Assembly (NCBI GenBank): GCA_030549335.1
Contig: CM060188.1
Location: 65,106,696 to 65,170,695 of the forward strand
Reading direction: 5' to 3'
Length of the DNA stretch: 64,000 nucleotides
Source: Pontederia crassipes
Lineage: Eukaryota; Streptophyta; Magnoliopsida; Commelinales; Pontederiaceae
Positions 35,688 through 48,772 of this stretch are shown here, in pieces (positions within the stretch are counted from its first letter, which is position 1; each line of letters begins with the position of its first letter). The notes under the pieces are model-generated. The model worked only from the letters and a program-made list of their open reading frames with translations, had not been told where the DNA came from and searched no databases. Position numbers and translations under genes: made by a program.

Positions 35688-35765
35688 GGATTGTGTGGTG
35701 AGAATTTATATAAATAATGGTTGTTAGGATTGTGTGGTGAGAATTTATATAAATAATGGTTGGTG
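35688..35765. repeat. 39-bp tandem duplication
   Basis: TTAGGATTGTGTGGTGAGAA plus the next 19 bases occurs twice, head to tail (35688-35726, 35727-35765), without differences. It must be recent. Confidence 0.9.
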
Positions 35766-36437
35766 AGGTTGAGTGTAATGGTGGGCTAGGACATGAGTTA
35801 CAGGATAATTTAGCTCATTATAGATATAAATTTTAATACATGAATTAAGAAAGATCAAAATAGGTAAATGTCTTTGTATCCTTAATAAGATTTTATTTAC
35901 TTTTAATTTAAATGAGAAGAAAAGGTAGAAGGAGAATAAAAAAATTTTAACCCCTCAAAAATTACCAATTTGATAAGTTTAATTTAAAATCATATTCCCA
36001 CCCCGATTAAACCCAACCTATCTCTACTTAGCCCTTCATCCAAACACAACAATTTAATCTAGACAGCCTTGCAATTAGACTTAAAAACTCAAAAAGATTG
36101 GAATATTTGCACCTTGGGGGAGATTGGTTCGGTTTCCTCGTGCCGAAATGCCATTCAATGTTACAGTTAAGTTCTTGAAAGAGTTTTACCTGTATTCCAT
36201 GATCATCATAATTATGGCTTCCCATATGTGAGAGAACCATGTCGACATATCAGGATAACTCTTCATTGAATGCTACGACCAGATATAAAATTCTCTTATT
36301 TTGTAAAACTAAAAAGAAAAATTTTATAAAAAAAGACTGAATAAGAAATCAATGTTGCCCAATCAAAACTGCTAGTCCATTCGGAAATCCCTCCCTCTGG
36401 AGGATTACCCAAGGTCATCAAACAACTTTCATTTGCC
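35766..36437. other. Spacer downstream of the SYP2 gene
   Basis: Mostly AT-rich. A minus-strand open frame at 36028-36240 starts at an ATG and contains a possible GT donor after HNYDDHGIQ, but nothing around it forms a gene. A second inverted copy of the ATCCAAACA motif near 36036-36050 suggests more MITE debris. Confidence 0.4.
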
Positions 36438-36443
36438 TTTATT
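36438..36443 (-). terminator. Probable polyadenylation signal AATAAA
   Basis: AATAAA on the minus strand lies 254 bases beyond the stop codon of the SYP2 gene, a normal 3' UTR length for a plant mRNA. Confidence 0.45.
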
Positions 36444-36696
36444 TACAACAACGATAGCAGCTTGTGGACACTCATGCTTAACCCGTACAAACCGACACGA
36501 ACGAACAACAGTGTCAAAGAATAAGGTAGCACACAAATTCTTTAATAATCAGTATATCATTTCCCTGTATTGAACACCCCAAGTCGTGACAACTTCAGAA
36601 ATCGGGATTACAAGGAGGTCTACATGAGATGCTCGAAATGGTCCTCAAACAAGGTGAGACAACCAGGCCAGATCTACCTATTCTTTAGATCCATGA

Positions 36697-39600
36697 TTAG
36701 GCTGCTAGTACTATGATCAAGATGAGTAATACGATCCCAAATATCACCAACAGCAAGCACGCCTGGAAAATATAATGTTGTCTTAATAGAAAGAAATTTT
36801 TTTGCCAATAAAGTGTAACATGTCATCAGGAGACGGTTTTTACCATGGATGAATTTGACTTCTGCGTTTTTGCTGCCTTGGATAGTTGGTTTTTTGCTTG
36901 TGCAGTCGCAGCATAAGAGTTCTCAATGTGGGTATCAATGTCATCTGCATTAAACATTACGACATCAGAAAGAAGAGAAAGAAAATAGTACCTCATCAGC
37001 AAAATTGTTGAATAATGCTTACCAATCATAGTTCCTTGATCATGAACCAGTACAGCAAGATCCTTAAAAATATCATTCACTTGACCAATCTGCTGTTGAA
37101 TGTCTTGTATGCTTTGTTCTCTTTCCTCAATCATTGCCTCATTGAATACAACTTCATTGTCTAACAACAATATCTCTTGTCTGCATTATTTGAAGAATGA
37201 AGATCCAATCCTCATGTTGAAATTAGATAAAAGGAATACTCATTCAATTTATGATCTTCTCATAATAAGATGGAAGAAAGAATATATGCCAATAAAAAAA
37301 TTGGGCATCAAGACCTTTAAAAATCAGAAAACTAATTATTGATCCCAGGAAATGAAAGTAAACTAGTTATTCAGTTAATAGGAAAGTATGTCACATAAAA
37401 CATCCATTTAAAACAAACAGGTTCATGACTTCTGCCACATTGAAGCACATTATTTTTGTTGCCTTACAATAGGCCAATATAGTGTTAGGATTTATGACTT
37501 TTTCAAGGGGATTTTATGATTTCTTTAAGAGATATTTATGTCTTTTATGGGTAAGATGATGTGGGTTTTCTGTTGTTATCACTCTGGGAATAGCATAGAT
37601 GGAACTAAATATCAAAAATTGATATTTAAATAGGTTCAAGTTTCCAATGAAACGATGCACAAACAGATGCATATATTAAATGATTCACAGAGGTAACTAT
37701 CAGACACAAAAATGAAACTAATCAGAAAAAAACTAAGTTGCTCACAACTAACCTTTTGGACTCTGCCAGCAAAACTCGTTGTTCTGCTGATTTATTGGAA
37801 TCAGCGTCCACTTCGGACACAGTATAACTGTAGAAAGACGTCCAGTTAATTACATGTATTCACATTGAGAGATGAAACTTGCTGCTGAGAGAGTAAGTCA
37901 CATTATGCAAAGAGATTAAAGAATGTAAGGACCCTAAAGGGTCCACCCATGAATTTATCACCGGATCAAAACCTAACGGTTGGTGTTGATAAATGATGCC
38001 ATTATTATTAATTTTTTTAGATGTCATAATGATAGAAATAAACAACAATCTTACTCTCATCATGACTAGTAAATCAACTTTCCAATGGTACAACAAACCA
38101 AAGGACAAGGCATCAACTTTTAACTGATTGTATCACAAAAGATTACCTGGTAGGAACCTGTTGAACCAAAGGAGCAAATGCAGTTTCTCGCTCAGCTGCA
38201 AGCCTTTGGACTTTCTGGAACTCTTTAAGAATATTTTGAAAATCTTTTGCAAGTTTAGCATCAGCTATCTTTTTGCTTGCCTGGAATCAAATATCATGCC
38301 CATGTCAAACATTGAGCACACGTAGTTGCATAAGGACATTATAAAAGCAGCAAAAGTGACAAGAATTGCTTAGCAGAAATATTCATTACTACATGCAATG
38401 AAATAAAAAATAATAAGGCCTTCTGAAATCTAGTCTTGGTTTAGAGGTAAAAAATTAATAGACACATCTGCATATCAGGGTCCAAAAACAATTTAGCCTG
38501 ATTTGCCAATGAAATAAGAAAGGCTTGTTGAAAACATCACATCTACGTCTAGATGCTTGTTGAGAGAACATGCACTATTGTAACATTTTTTCATACAAAT
38601 AAAAATGGCTGTGTGCACATGGCCGTCATCCTTTCTGCTCCCTTCAAGAGGATGGAGTTTTCAGGTTAACAGAATCTCTAACAATGAAAAGGAAATTTTG
38701 GTACATGATGGATCCCATATGATCCATGTAGCCGACCCCACCTAGTGGGATAAGGCTTTGTTGTTGTTGTTGTTGTTGATGGATCCCATAAATTGTTTAG
38801 AGCCCAGAATTTTATATTACATTTCACTAACTGCAAAACTTAGATCAGTAAAAGAACATAAGCCAAAATAGCAATCGCAATCATGCATAAAAATAAGCAG
38901 ATTCCATTAACAAAAGAGTGCACTGCTTCAGTTGTGCAATGATTCTCTGGGATGTCAGAAAAGCATTATAACACATGAAATAAACTTGAATAATAGAAGG
39001 ACAAATTCTATCATGTACTAAAATGAATGTGCCAGTTACTCACACTAACTTCAGCACGGTGATCTGTTTCACTAGCTTGTTTAAGTTTTTCGGATGTATC
39101 TTTCACCAATTGCCCAATTTGTTGCCTTAAATTACGCCTGTCATAAAACAAGAAACAAGAAATTATTACATTGGGAGCATATAGCTCAAATAGATTCTTT
39201 ACGCATACGCGGAAAGGTAAAATGTCTGAAAACTATGAAATGGTCATAGATATTGACTGCAGTAAGAAAAACATGGACAAACAAGGAAAAACACAAAGGC
39301 AACTCGTTCACAAAACATCATCGACACTCTATAGAAGATTTTACGCTGCATAAGGTCTTAGCAGAAGCCCTTCCACGTTGACGTGATCAATCTTGAGTGA
39401 CATTAAGAAAACCAATGAGGTTTTAGGGGAAGAGGTTTTCCAGAGTTGAAAAACAAGGTACGGTAAGAAGAGCACAGAGGACCCCCAAGCACTTAGCTGC
39501 TTTAAAGGATTTTAAATTTGCCAAAATTAGGCAGATTGAAATCGTTTTGTCAAGTGACCTGAATCATCAGCTTGATGTTTCATAAGATAATTGTTGGATG

Positions 39601-40184
39601 GTAGGCAATCGATAGAACATATTAGTCAGTTAGAGAAATGAATGAATGTGATTATAAAATGTAACATATCAGATTCCATGGAAATAAAGCTTATTCCTTT
39701 TTTATGTGACGCGACATGAGGAAGGTTGATTTGGAATAAATTCATAATGAAGTTGTTAATCATTTTCCCAAACACATGTACGATGAAATAAGATGGCTAT
39801 CGTGTACAATAAGAAAACCTAGCACTATAATGAAATTGAGGGATACTTCCGCGTGAAGCACAATCAACGGGCAACACTTGGAATCGAAAGAAAATTGGAG
39901 AGGGCAAACCCCAACAGATCAATGATCAAGAAGAACCAACACGCACAAGAAACCCAGCAATCTAGAAAAGAGAAAAGAGACGCCCACAGCTTCTCGCGCA
40001 GCTCTGGGGTGTCCTTGGGTGTCCCAATGGCATTGACGAGGCGCTCGAAGTTGCGAACGGAGGTGCTGATCTGGAAGACGCCGGCGGACACGGCCTGCGA
40101 TGGGTCCTGCTGCCGCCGACCGCCGTTGACAAGGTCTCTCCGCGCCGTGAGCGGCCGCCCCGCCTCGAGATCTTGGAAGCTCAT
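36697..40184 (-). CDS. SYP22: Qa-SNARE, SYP2 group syntaxin (SYP22/VAM3/PEP12-like)
   Basis: Seven exons join in frame to 274 residues: 40184-39988, 39137-39044, 38280-38147, 37827-37753, 37180-37023, 36944-36844 and 36762-36697 (stop TAA). All introns are GT...AG. The protein starts MSFQDLEAG like known SYP2 proteins, has an Habc three-helix domain (about 35-140), a SNARE helix (about 178-240) with the zero-layer Gln at about 215 in HDQG, the conserved [11 protein letters not shown], and a C-terminal membrane anchor (254-274, [20 protein letters not shown]). SYP2 proteins act in fusion at the prevacuolar compartment and vacuole. The GC-rich 5' region stays open upstream of the ATG, but there is no upstream ATG in frame. 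Length is close to Arabidopsis SYP22. The SYP2 assignment is firm; the choice of SYP22 over SYP21/23 is not. Confidence 0.95.
38720..38776 (+). mobile_element. RTE-type LINE tail, 57 bp, in SYP2 intron 2, with 14-bp target duplication
   Basis: It reads TGATCCATGTAGCCGACC, then the CCACCTAGTGGGATAAGGC block and a (TTG)n tail. Identical 14-bp repeats TGATGGATCCCATA flank it at 38706-38719 and 38777-38790. It is the shortest of the three copies. It lies in the intron between exons 2 and 3, antisense to the gene, and leaves splice sites untouched. Confidence 0.85.
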
Positions 40185-40202
40185 CCTCTCAAGCTTCTCT
40201 TT

Positions 40203-40227
40203 CTCCTCCTCCTCCTCCTCCTCCTCT
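40203..40227. repeat. (GAG)n microsatellite in the SYP2 5' leader
   Basis: On the gene strand this is a GAGGAGGAGG run about 20 bases before the start codon. A length-variable repeat at this spot could differ between individuals. Confidence 0.85.
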
Positions 40228-40440
40228 TCACCACGCTCCTTCCGATTGATCGATCGAGCCGCAGGATGGAACCGATCGCGCAACCCTAGAAATCCCGAGA
40301 AGGGGATCGAATTAGGTAAAAAGGTCTAGTTTAATTTGGGAACGCGGTGAGCAAACGAAGAGGACGAGGAGCTCTCGCGGAGACGGTTGAGTATGACACC
40401 AACGACGAAATGTGTGGCCGCGGTCTTTCTAATTTGTTTA

Positions 40441-40451
40441 CTTTTTATATG
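40441..40451 (-). promoter_or_regulatory. Probable TATA box of the SYP2 gene
   Basis: The minus strand reads ATATAAAAAG about 260 bases upstream of the start codon. Between it and the ATG the DNA is GC-rich with GA/GAG repeats, as in many plant leaders. Confidence 0.5.
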
Positions 40452-42540
40452 CTACGCGTGTGGAAGCAAAAAACATCTAAAAATCAAATAAATTAAATTT
40501 GAAATTAGAGGTTATATATATATATGTTATTTTTATATTTGAGTATTATTGAATGCATTACGCATGTAAATTACCCAATTCACATATAAATCATATAGAT
40601 GCACATTAACAAAAAGATTATATATGATGCAAATGATGATGTCAAAATACACAACATATCATTCTAATCATTTGTTAGTGGAAAAATATTTATTACAGTT
40701 AGTAACGTAAAGTAGTGAGTTTATAATATCTTAAAAAATTACTCAACTTGGTAATTTTTTTCATTTAAAAAAACTTATTACAAAGATATTGAATATATTT
40801 ATTTCATTAAAGAACCATTTGATTTGTTCCTAATTGTTGCGGCAACCAAGTCCGTTTGACGGTTCTTCTCTATTCCTGCCAACCATTATCGTAATTATGT
40901 CAGTCTCTGAGGGGTAGGACTGGAAGCCGGAGACACCACAATACTAATGTGCCACTGGGCCCATTGTGGATTGAGACGGCCCAATTTAAGTGCAGCTAAA
41001 TCCAACTGTTCTCCTCTCATTGATTGATCATCTAATTTTCTTTTTTGTGTTGTAATATGGCAATAAAATTTACGAGGCATATATTGAAGAAAAGAGTAAT
41101 TTTATAATATTAGTTGCAATAATTGAGGATATATGTACATAAATTTAATATGGAAAATTTTAATATTTATTATCGTTTTTTTACATAGTTCATGAACAAA
41201 ATGTTATTATAGTTTTTTTCTTTATTTTTGTTTTTGTAGTTATTGATTCGTCTCCGGAATCACGAACCACATCATTGTTGCCATGTCTTGGGGAGCATTT
41301 TGGTACGCACGATATGTCCTAAGAAGCAGCACCTTAATGATGAAAGTTGAATGCGTTTCCACAAACTTGGTCCCTTTTGGCATCTCAATAATGAGTACCA
41401 TCCATGACCATGGAATCCAAGTTTGATTTTTTTTTTTTAAGTTTGAATGAACTCATTCCACTTTTAACATCTTTTATGTGTCACTTGCCTAAGTTTAAAA
41501 TATTTGGTCGTTACTGTAAAAAAAACATATCATTATTAAATTTCTTAAATATTTATATCTTCGGATAAATTAGATGAATTGTCCATCAAACTTTGAATCA
41601 ATATCTCAACGGTCATCCAATTTCAATTTATAATTAAAATATTTCACAACTTTAATTTTCTTGTAAATTTCGTCTACTCGACCATCTACAGTGAATTTTT
41701 TATTTTCTCGCTTACGTGATCGTCACATGCATCATTTCACTTTCATCCACGTAACTAATTTAAAAAAGTAATAAAATAATATAAATATACAATAAAATAA
41801 TATTAAAAATATGACAGTCTCATCGATGTTGTCGTTCGTCGGAGCCGATGAACTCAATGGGGGAGGGGGCATCGCCCTCCTCTCTCTCTCATGTGCCCGT
41901 CGGCACCGACGCATGCGGCAGAAAAAAGGGGGCGCCGGCCCCTCTGCAATTCATTTTTGACTAAATCAGTTATTCTTATTTTTAATAATTTAATAGAGGA
42001 CCACATGTTTAAAAGCTTAATATGATTGCTTTAATAAATTTGGATATTTTTCTATGTTATCTCGTTCGGATAGTAAACTTTTATTTATATTAAAATAAGA
42101 AATCTTTTCTTTTCCCTTGGCAAATTCACATTTTTCTCTAGTTGGAGGATCTGTTTTGAAACAGATTTATTTCATTTTATGTGCATGTGCATGTGCATGT
42201 GGACACTGTTTTCCCCACGTCAATGTCAAATAAGTAAAAGGTTTTTAAATATAAATTTTGACTTCTAATTTACCTTGATGACTGGACTTATTGTTTTGAG
42301 ACTATTAGCTCATCGACTCTTATTTTTAACATGTTTCCGTAAAAGAAAATAAATATCATACCTATAACTCTTTTTATCATTGTAAATTAAATTAATTAAT
42401 CAATAGCATTTCTTCATTTTTGTACAAACAAAATTTGAAAACGTGTCATTTTTTGTTGAAAATAATAAATTTGAAAAAAAGGATCACATGCCTATAAGAA
42501 ATAAAGTTATGTTTGTTCATCCTATTATAGTTAATATTTA
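40452..42540. other. AT-rich intergenic DNA
   Basis: No gene is supported. A GC-rich patch at about 41825-41945, including GGGGGCGCCGGCCCC, and a (GCATGT)n run at about 42180-42205 are the only structured parts. Confidence 0.5.
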
Positions 42541-42545
42541 TTAAA

Positions 42546-44326
42546 AGGAAAAATGGGCGCCCCTCCTTAAGTGGGGGATGCTGTGGTTGAAGGGAGAAAA
42601 GCATATAAAATCGATTAGGGAGGACGGTTCTGGGAAGCCGGTTCATGTCCGTCCGGTTCGATTTGCTTGAGTACAAAAGTTTGATCTTCGATCTTTCTTT
42701 CGTTGTCTCCTTTTCTCTCCCATCGCGCATGGTGACGCTAGGGCACCGACCTCCGTTCTCACACGATGACTTCCATTTCGAGCCGCGCTGACTCAATCTC
42801 GTCATTCGACCTCTGATCTCACAACGCCGACCTCCAACCTTGCGACGCCAACCCACCCCGTGCACCGTCGAGCTCTCCGATCTCCTCGCCCGATGTGGAC
42901 TCACCACCGCCGACCAAGTCCACTCTCATGCACCACCGCCGACCAGATCGAGCATGCCGTGGCTCAGATCTGCCTCTCATGCACGACCGCCGACCCCGAG
43001 CACCACACCGCCGACCTCATCGTGTCATCAGCGACTCCTCCATGACACCCTCGCCGCGCATTGAGCCGATCTCGAGCACGCTGCAACTGCGCCAAGCTTG
43101 AGCACGCCGCGACTCCACCGACCTCGAGCACACCACAACCTCGTCGTGAACGCGCGCACCGACGATCCCCTCGCCGCGCACCCGTTGATCTGGAGCACGA
43201 TGTGAACGCGCACACTGGCAATGAGGCTCAAAATGAAGGAACGATTTTCTCGAAGCTGATTATTTTTTATGTTTCAAATTTTTAATTTCTTATTGCAAAA
43301 AACCAGAGGTTCATCATTTGTAATTACTTTACAATCAAAGTTGAAGCTTGCACAAAAGAAATTGGACAATGGATCAGACTACGAGCTTAATGCTATGCTT
43401 TTGTTTTTCTTTTCTTTCCATATCTATGAAGGAATTAGCTGAAATCGATATATCATGAACACCTTGATAACATCAAGAAGAAAGTGAAAGTGAAGAAGAG
43501 TGATCTATCTGAAGAAAGTAAAGCATATTACATAACATATTATAGATCCATTTTATTACAAAGAACTACTGAGTTATAGACGAGCAGAGCTTCATGCGAG
43601 CGATCTAGCAAAAATATACAGCCAGTGGCACGATCTCGGGCAAGTCCGTGGCAGACTTGGTGATGACACCCGGAGGCAAGAAAGTGGGGTGGGGCTCGGC
43701 TGTGGGCTTGGCGGCGGGCTCTTCGCAGCGACACCTGGAGGCGAGCAAGTGGGCGGAGCTTGGCAGAAACAATGACACAGTAGCGACGGCGAGGCGGTGG
43801 CGACATAGGCGAGGCGACAGTAACAACGATGGGGGCTTGGCAGCGACATCAATGTGGGCTCGACGGCAACAACGAGGCCAGGCTGGGGGGCAACACACGC
43901 GATGAGGTCGGCGTCGAGACCCAACGTCCCTATCGGCTTGCGAGATCTGTGCCTCATGCTCGTCATGGTCGTGCTCGGAGGGAACGACAGTGAGAGTGTG
44001 TCACGCTGCACGAAGAGGAGAGGAGGAGAGTGTTGACGTGGTCACGGCGTTGGGGGGGTCAACGAAATGCATATATGAGAGAACGCACAGATCTTTGCGA
44101 GACAAGAGAGATATGACGAATCTCCGATGAGAGGAGAGAGATTCGACGAGTGGAGAGAGATCTGACAAGAGGAGAGAGCACCGATCTAGGGGAGAGGAGG
44201 CGTCGCGCGGAGAGGAGAGGGAGGGAATACGGCGAAAATGGGCTAAACGATGAGATTCGAGCATTTTGTTCCTCGTATTGAATCGTCGGCGAGCCGAACT
44301 GTGACAATGGAGTCGAGCCGCTGACG
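42546..44326. other. GC-rich low-complexity blocks of unknown origin
   Basis: Two GC-rich blocks (about 42600-43230 and 43600-44040) have overlapping open frames on both strands. The first is built of loose repeats of CGCCGACC with CTCGAGCAC. The second is rich in GGCGACA/GGCTCGGC units. A GA-rich tract follows (about 44080-44230). Long frames are expected in such composition, and I see no conserved domain, so I do not call genes. The block resembles, in style but not sequence, the GC-rich cores of the two CACTA elements. Confidence 0.4.
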
Positions 44327-46737
44327 TGAACTTTATGTGGATATGGATTTCTCGCACTAAAAGTAATTCTAGTCATGTTTAAATTTTACTCTAGAGTTCA
44401 CACAATTGCAAGTGCGCAGGTCGAGTAGAAACTCCTGGTGTCGTAACCCCGTTGATTGACATCTATTACTGCTCCTGCAGTAGCTAGAAAAAGTCTATCC
44501 AACAGAATGGGAGTTTGATTGTCTTCATCCATATCTAGGACTGCGAAGTCAGCCGGTATATAGAAATTCCCTACTTTAATTGGTATATCTTCCGAAATTT
44601 CTTGTGGAATTTTTATGGATCGGTCTGCCAATTGGAGAGTCATATTTGTGGGCTTAATATCGCTCATTTCAAGTTTCCTGCATAATGAAAGGGGAATAAC
44701 ACTTACAGAAACATCAAGATCACATAAAGCTCTTTGTATTCTTCTGTTTCCAATCTCATATGGTATAAGAAAACTCCCTTGGTCCTTTAGTTTCGGGGGT
44801 AGTTTGTTTTGAATTACGGCACTATGCAACTATTTCATTTTTTGTATCTTTTCTTTGACAAAATATCTTTAAAAAATTTTGCATAAGTCGGCATCTCTTG
44901 TATGACTTCAACGAAGGGTACATTGATATAGAATTTCTTTAAGATTTTCACGAACTTGCCGAACTGCTGATCTTGTTTGGATTTCTCGAGGGCTTTAGGA
45001 AACGGTATCTGAGTAGAGTAGCTAGGAGGTCCCTCTGAAGTCTGTTGCTTGGCTTCGTTCTGCTCATTCGACTTAGCTTTTGGTTGAGTTACTTTATCTT
45101 GTTCTGAAATTTCCTTGTTTCCGATGTTGAGACCTCTAATCTTGTTCTCTTAGTATTTTCAATTTTTTTCCCACTTCTAAAAGTTACAGCTTGAACTTGT
45201 TCTTTTGGGTTCTTCTCTGGTTGTCCAAGTAGAATCCCTGGTTGTCTTGAAGAAGATACTGCATGTTGATCTATCTGTGTTTTCAATATTTTGTTATTAA
45301 TGGAGAGGCTTTCAATTTTCTCAGACATTTTTTGCATTCTTGTTTCGACATGTACTTTTTCATCATTGATTCAAACTTACTCATAGAAGATGATCCCTGA
45401 TCCGGCGAAGAGTTTTGAGATTGTGCTCTTTAATTGAATATGCTTTGTCAGGTAGGAACTTGAGCTTGCTGATGGTTACCTCTATAGGAAAATTTTGGAT
45501 TATTCTTTCATCCAGGATTGAAAGTGTTGGAATATGGATCATTATTGGAAGGGTAAGGGCTTATCGCATTTGCCTGATGTTGATGTCCTTGCTGTTTCAG
45601 TAATTCACGGTGCATGAAAATATGATCGGATGAACCATATATTTCGTAGCATCTTGCTATCATATTAACAGTAGGGGTAGCTTCGTTAAGTCCTAATGTA
45701 CAAATTGCCTTCTGAACAATGTACTCTACCTTAGAGGAGAAGTCCTCACCATCCAATCATATTTGAGTGAAAGCAATTGGCTCATTAAACTTTGAGTGAG
45801 CTAAGAAATGTTAATTCCTTACTATTTCTTTTATAAGTTGGTATGCTTCGTCTAAATTTTTCTTTATAAATACACCATCCATAGCATTAAGTGTCATTTT
45901 TTAAGCATAATTCAATCCATTGTGGAAAGATTGAGCTAAAATTCATTTGCTCAAATCGTGATGGTGACACGATCTTAGCAATGTCTTAAACCTTTGCCAA
46001 GTTTCATACAATGTTTCCTGATCTTTTTGAACAAAACCAATTACTTGGTTTCTGATCTTAATTGTCTTGCTTGGAGGAAAATATTCTGACAGAAAAGTTT
46101 TTACCAATTGTTCCCAGGTGGTTATTTTCCGTAGTTTTAGTAATCATTGTTTGGCTTTGCCTCTTAGTGAAAAAGAAAAGACTCTTAATCTCAATGCTTC
46201 TGGTGAGACTCCATTCAGCTTTGTTGTCTTGCATATTTTCAGAAAATATTTGAGATGTTGATTCGGGTCCTCATCTGGAGTTCCTCCAAATTGGTTCTGT
46301 TGAATTGTAGAAATCAAAGAATATTTCAACTCGAACTTGTTAGCTTGAATAGCTGGCTTCAAATTAGTCGACTCTAATCCGTCTACAGTGGGGGTATAGA
46401 GTTCTTTCGGTGAAGGAACTGGCGGTTGAGATTGTTCTTGTTGTTGAGCCATCATCTCTGTTTCTAAATCAAAATTCTTCTTGATTTTTGTTGATTGAGT
46501 GCTACTTGTTCCTTTAGTAAAAGGTATTCTATTCTTATATTCTCGCACTCTTCTTTCGAAAGTTCTATCAATTTCAGAGTTTAATTCAAACAATTGTCTT
46601 TGAGTAGTTCTGGGCATATGCTAATCCCTGAAATCAAAAGAAAAGATTCAACAATGAATATTAAGAGAATAAATAACAAAAGATATAAATAGAGAGTAAT
46701 GATCTAAATCCTCGACAATGACGTCAAAAACTTCACG

Positions 46738-47842
46738 TGAACTTTATGTGGATATGAATTTCAAGCACTAAAAGTAATTCTAATCGTGTTTAAATTTTAC
46801 TCTAGAGTTCACACAGTTGCAAGTGTACAGGTTGAGTAAAAATTCTGAGTGTCGTAAATCCGTTGATTTAGATCAGTTATCAATCTATTTATGTCTAAAG
46901 AGTTGTGACAAAATTATTAAAAGTAAATCGGATGTTACAGGAACACAATTTATAGGGAAAATAGAAAGGGAAAGTAAAGAGGAATCAGAATGTTATGGAA
47001 GATATTCCCTTGTAATGAACTTGTTGAAACTACTGCATCCTAGTTCTCATCTTATGAATCGAATGATCTCTCTATCTTACTACGCAACTTCATTACCTTG
47101 TCTCTAAACGCGCCGATCTCTCCTTGAATTAAGGGAAGAGTAGCCATTAAATATTAGATTAGAATTGATGATTAGTTGATCTCCAATCCTAACTAGAAGA
47201 AGGGGATGATCTCACGATCTTTAGTTACTCGTTATTTTATCCTAATTAGATCAATTGAAACAAATCTGACATCGCTAGTCATTGTTAGGGGTTCTCACCT
47301 CACAATAGCTATTATGATGGACCTCTCAGTCTCTATAAGAATGCTTAATCGAATGTCACTAGAAACACAACAATTAAACATAACAAGTTCCTCCTCTCGG
47401 ATGGAACGAGTTTTAGGAAAAATAATAGATCTCTCGATCAGATTGAAATCGAATGTAAATAATGAAATTGCAGTGTATCAAGCAAATAAAAACTAAGAGT
47501 CAAATGCACGACATCAGAGAACTAAAAAAAACATTAACAAAGTATCATCACAAGGGAACCAAAAATCCTTTTTAGCTCGACATGAGTTTAAATAACATCA
47601 ATTGATCTTCTTCTCCACATTCCTCTTCTTCTTCTCTTCCTCCTCTCTTCTCTCTATCCTTTCCTCGCCTCTTTTTCTTTCTCCCTATTCAGAATTTAAA
47701 ATTTGAAAAGTAGTTAGTCCCATTTTTTACTAGTTCAACTCTCCTACAAATCATAGACAAAAAGTGCTTTAAATATGATCAGATTTTATGTTAATCTTGT
47801 GAATTTAACTATAATAATTAAGAGCATAATAAGGGATGATCA
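46738..47842 (-). repeat. Athila-like LTR (copy 2), about 1.1 kb
   Basis: It is bounded by TGAACTTTATGTGG (left, next to the primer site) and ...AGGGATGATCA (right, next to the polypurine tract). It is homologous to 19149-20220 and, at its left end, to 44327-44457. Confidence 0.8.
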
Positions 47843-48772
47843 AATTCCCTCAAGCTTAGCCTTTTGCTTGTCCTCAAATAATGTTCAAGACAAAAGGGTT
47901 AAGTCTCCACCTTACTTTTCAGCTACTCTTTTAGCATTCAGATCTTATATTCTTTGCTCAAGTGTCTTCTTTCTTTTCTACACACCCTGACTTTAATGAA
48001 GGTATTAGAAGCAAGACGTTTTTAACTTCCTCCTAACTCAGCTTAAAATCAGAGAAGTCAAATAAGAAGGACTGATAATAAGAATGTTAATGCTGAATAC
48101 ACTAGTTCAGTATGAGCTTTCTTTTGATTCTTATTTTTTTTATTGATCCAGTACTCATGTGATTATCCATAATGCTCTAGATGATCTGTGTAGCAGATTT
48201 TTATCAACACATCCCAGGATAGTTGCTCTTAGATTGTCAGGTATGAACCCCTACGGATCTACTCACTTAGATTCACCCAGATTTTGGAATGCACTCTTTT
48301 TGTACCTTCTGGAACTACACCAACCCTTTTTTCTTTTGCTTTTTAGCTTTTATTTTTTCATTTTCACCAGGCTCAACACTGCAATGAATTTGTTAGCATT
48401 AACATAATTATTAACGTATTTTTTATTGAGAACAGAGCCTGAGTAGGATTGTCGTCAAGCTTTTAAGATTTCACTATAACCACTTTCTTCTAGCCATAGT
48501 CCTACACTTAGAGCATTGAATTAGATCATGAGATGCTTCAAATTTTACCAGGTTTAACGAGGTGTTATTGAACATAGTTTCATAAGGTCACAAAAGAAAT
48601 TGTAACTATGAGGTAATACAAACATCTCTTACTTTGCTGCTTAAAAGTAATTGCAATGTAGTTTCATAAAATAGTAAATTTGTTTGTTGAAAATGTAAGG
48701 GATAATGTAACAAGAAGGGAGTAGAAATGCACCATGTTGCCCTCTCCCTCAAGTTTAGAATCGACCATGCCC

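Noticed and set aside
39853-40329. 158-codon plus-strand frame opposite SYP2 exon 1
   Set aside because: It is the antisense shadow of the GC-rich first exon and leader, with no domain of its own.
43592-44011. 139-codon minus-strand frame and its neighbours
   Set aside because: Residue use (Pro/Ser/His/Cys) and four overlapping frames suggest GC-rich non-coding DNA.
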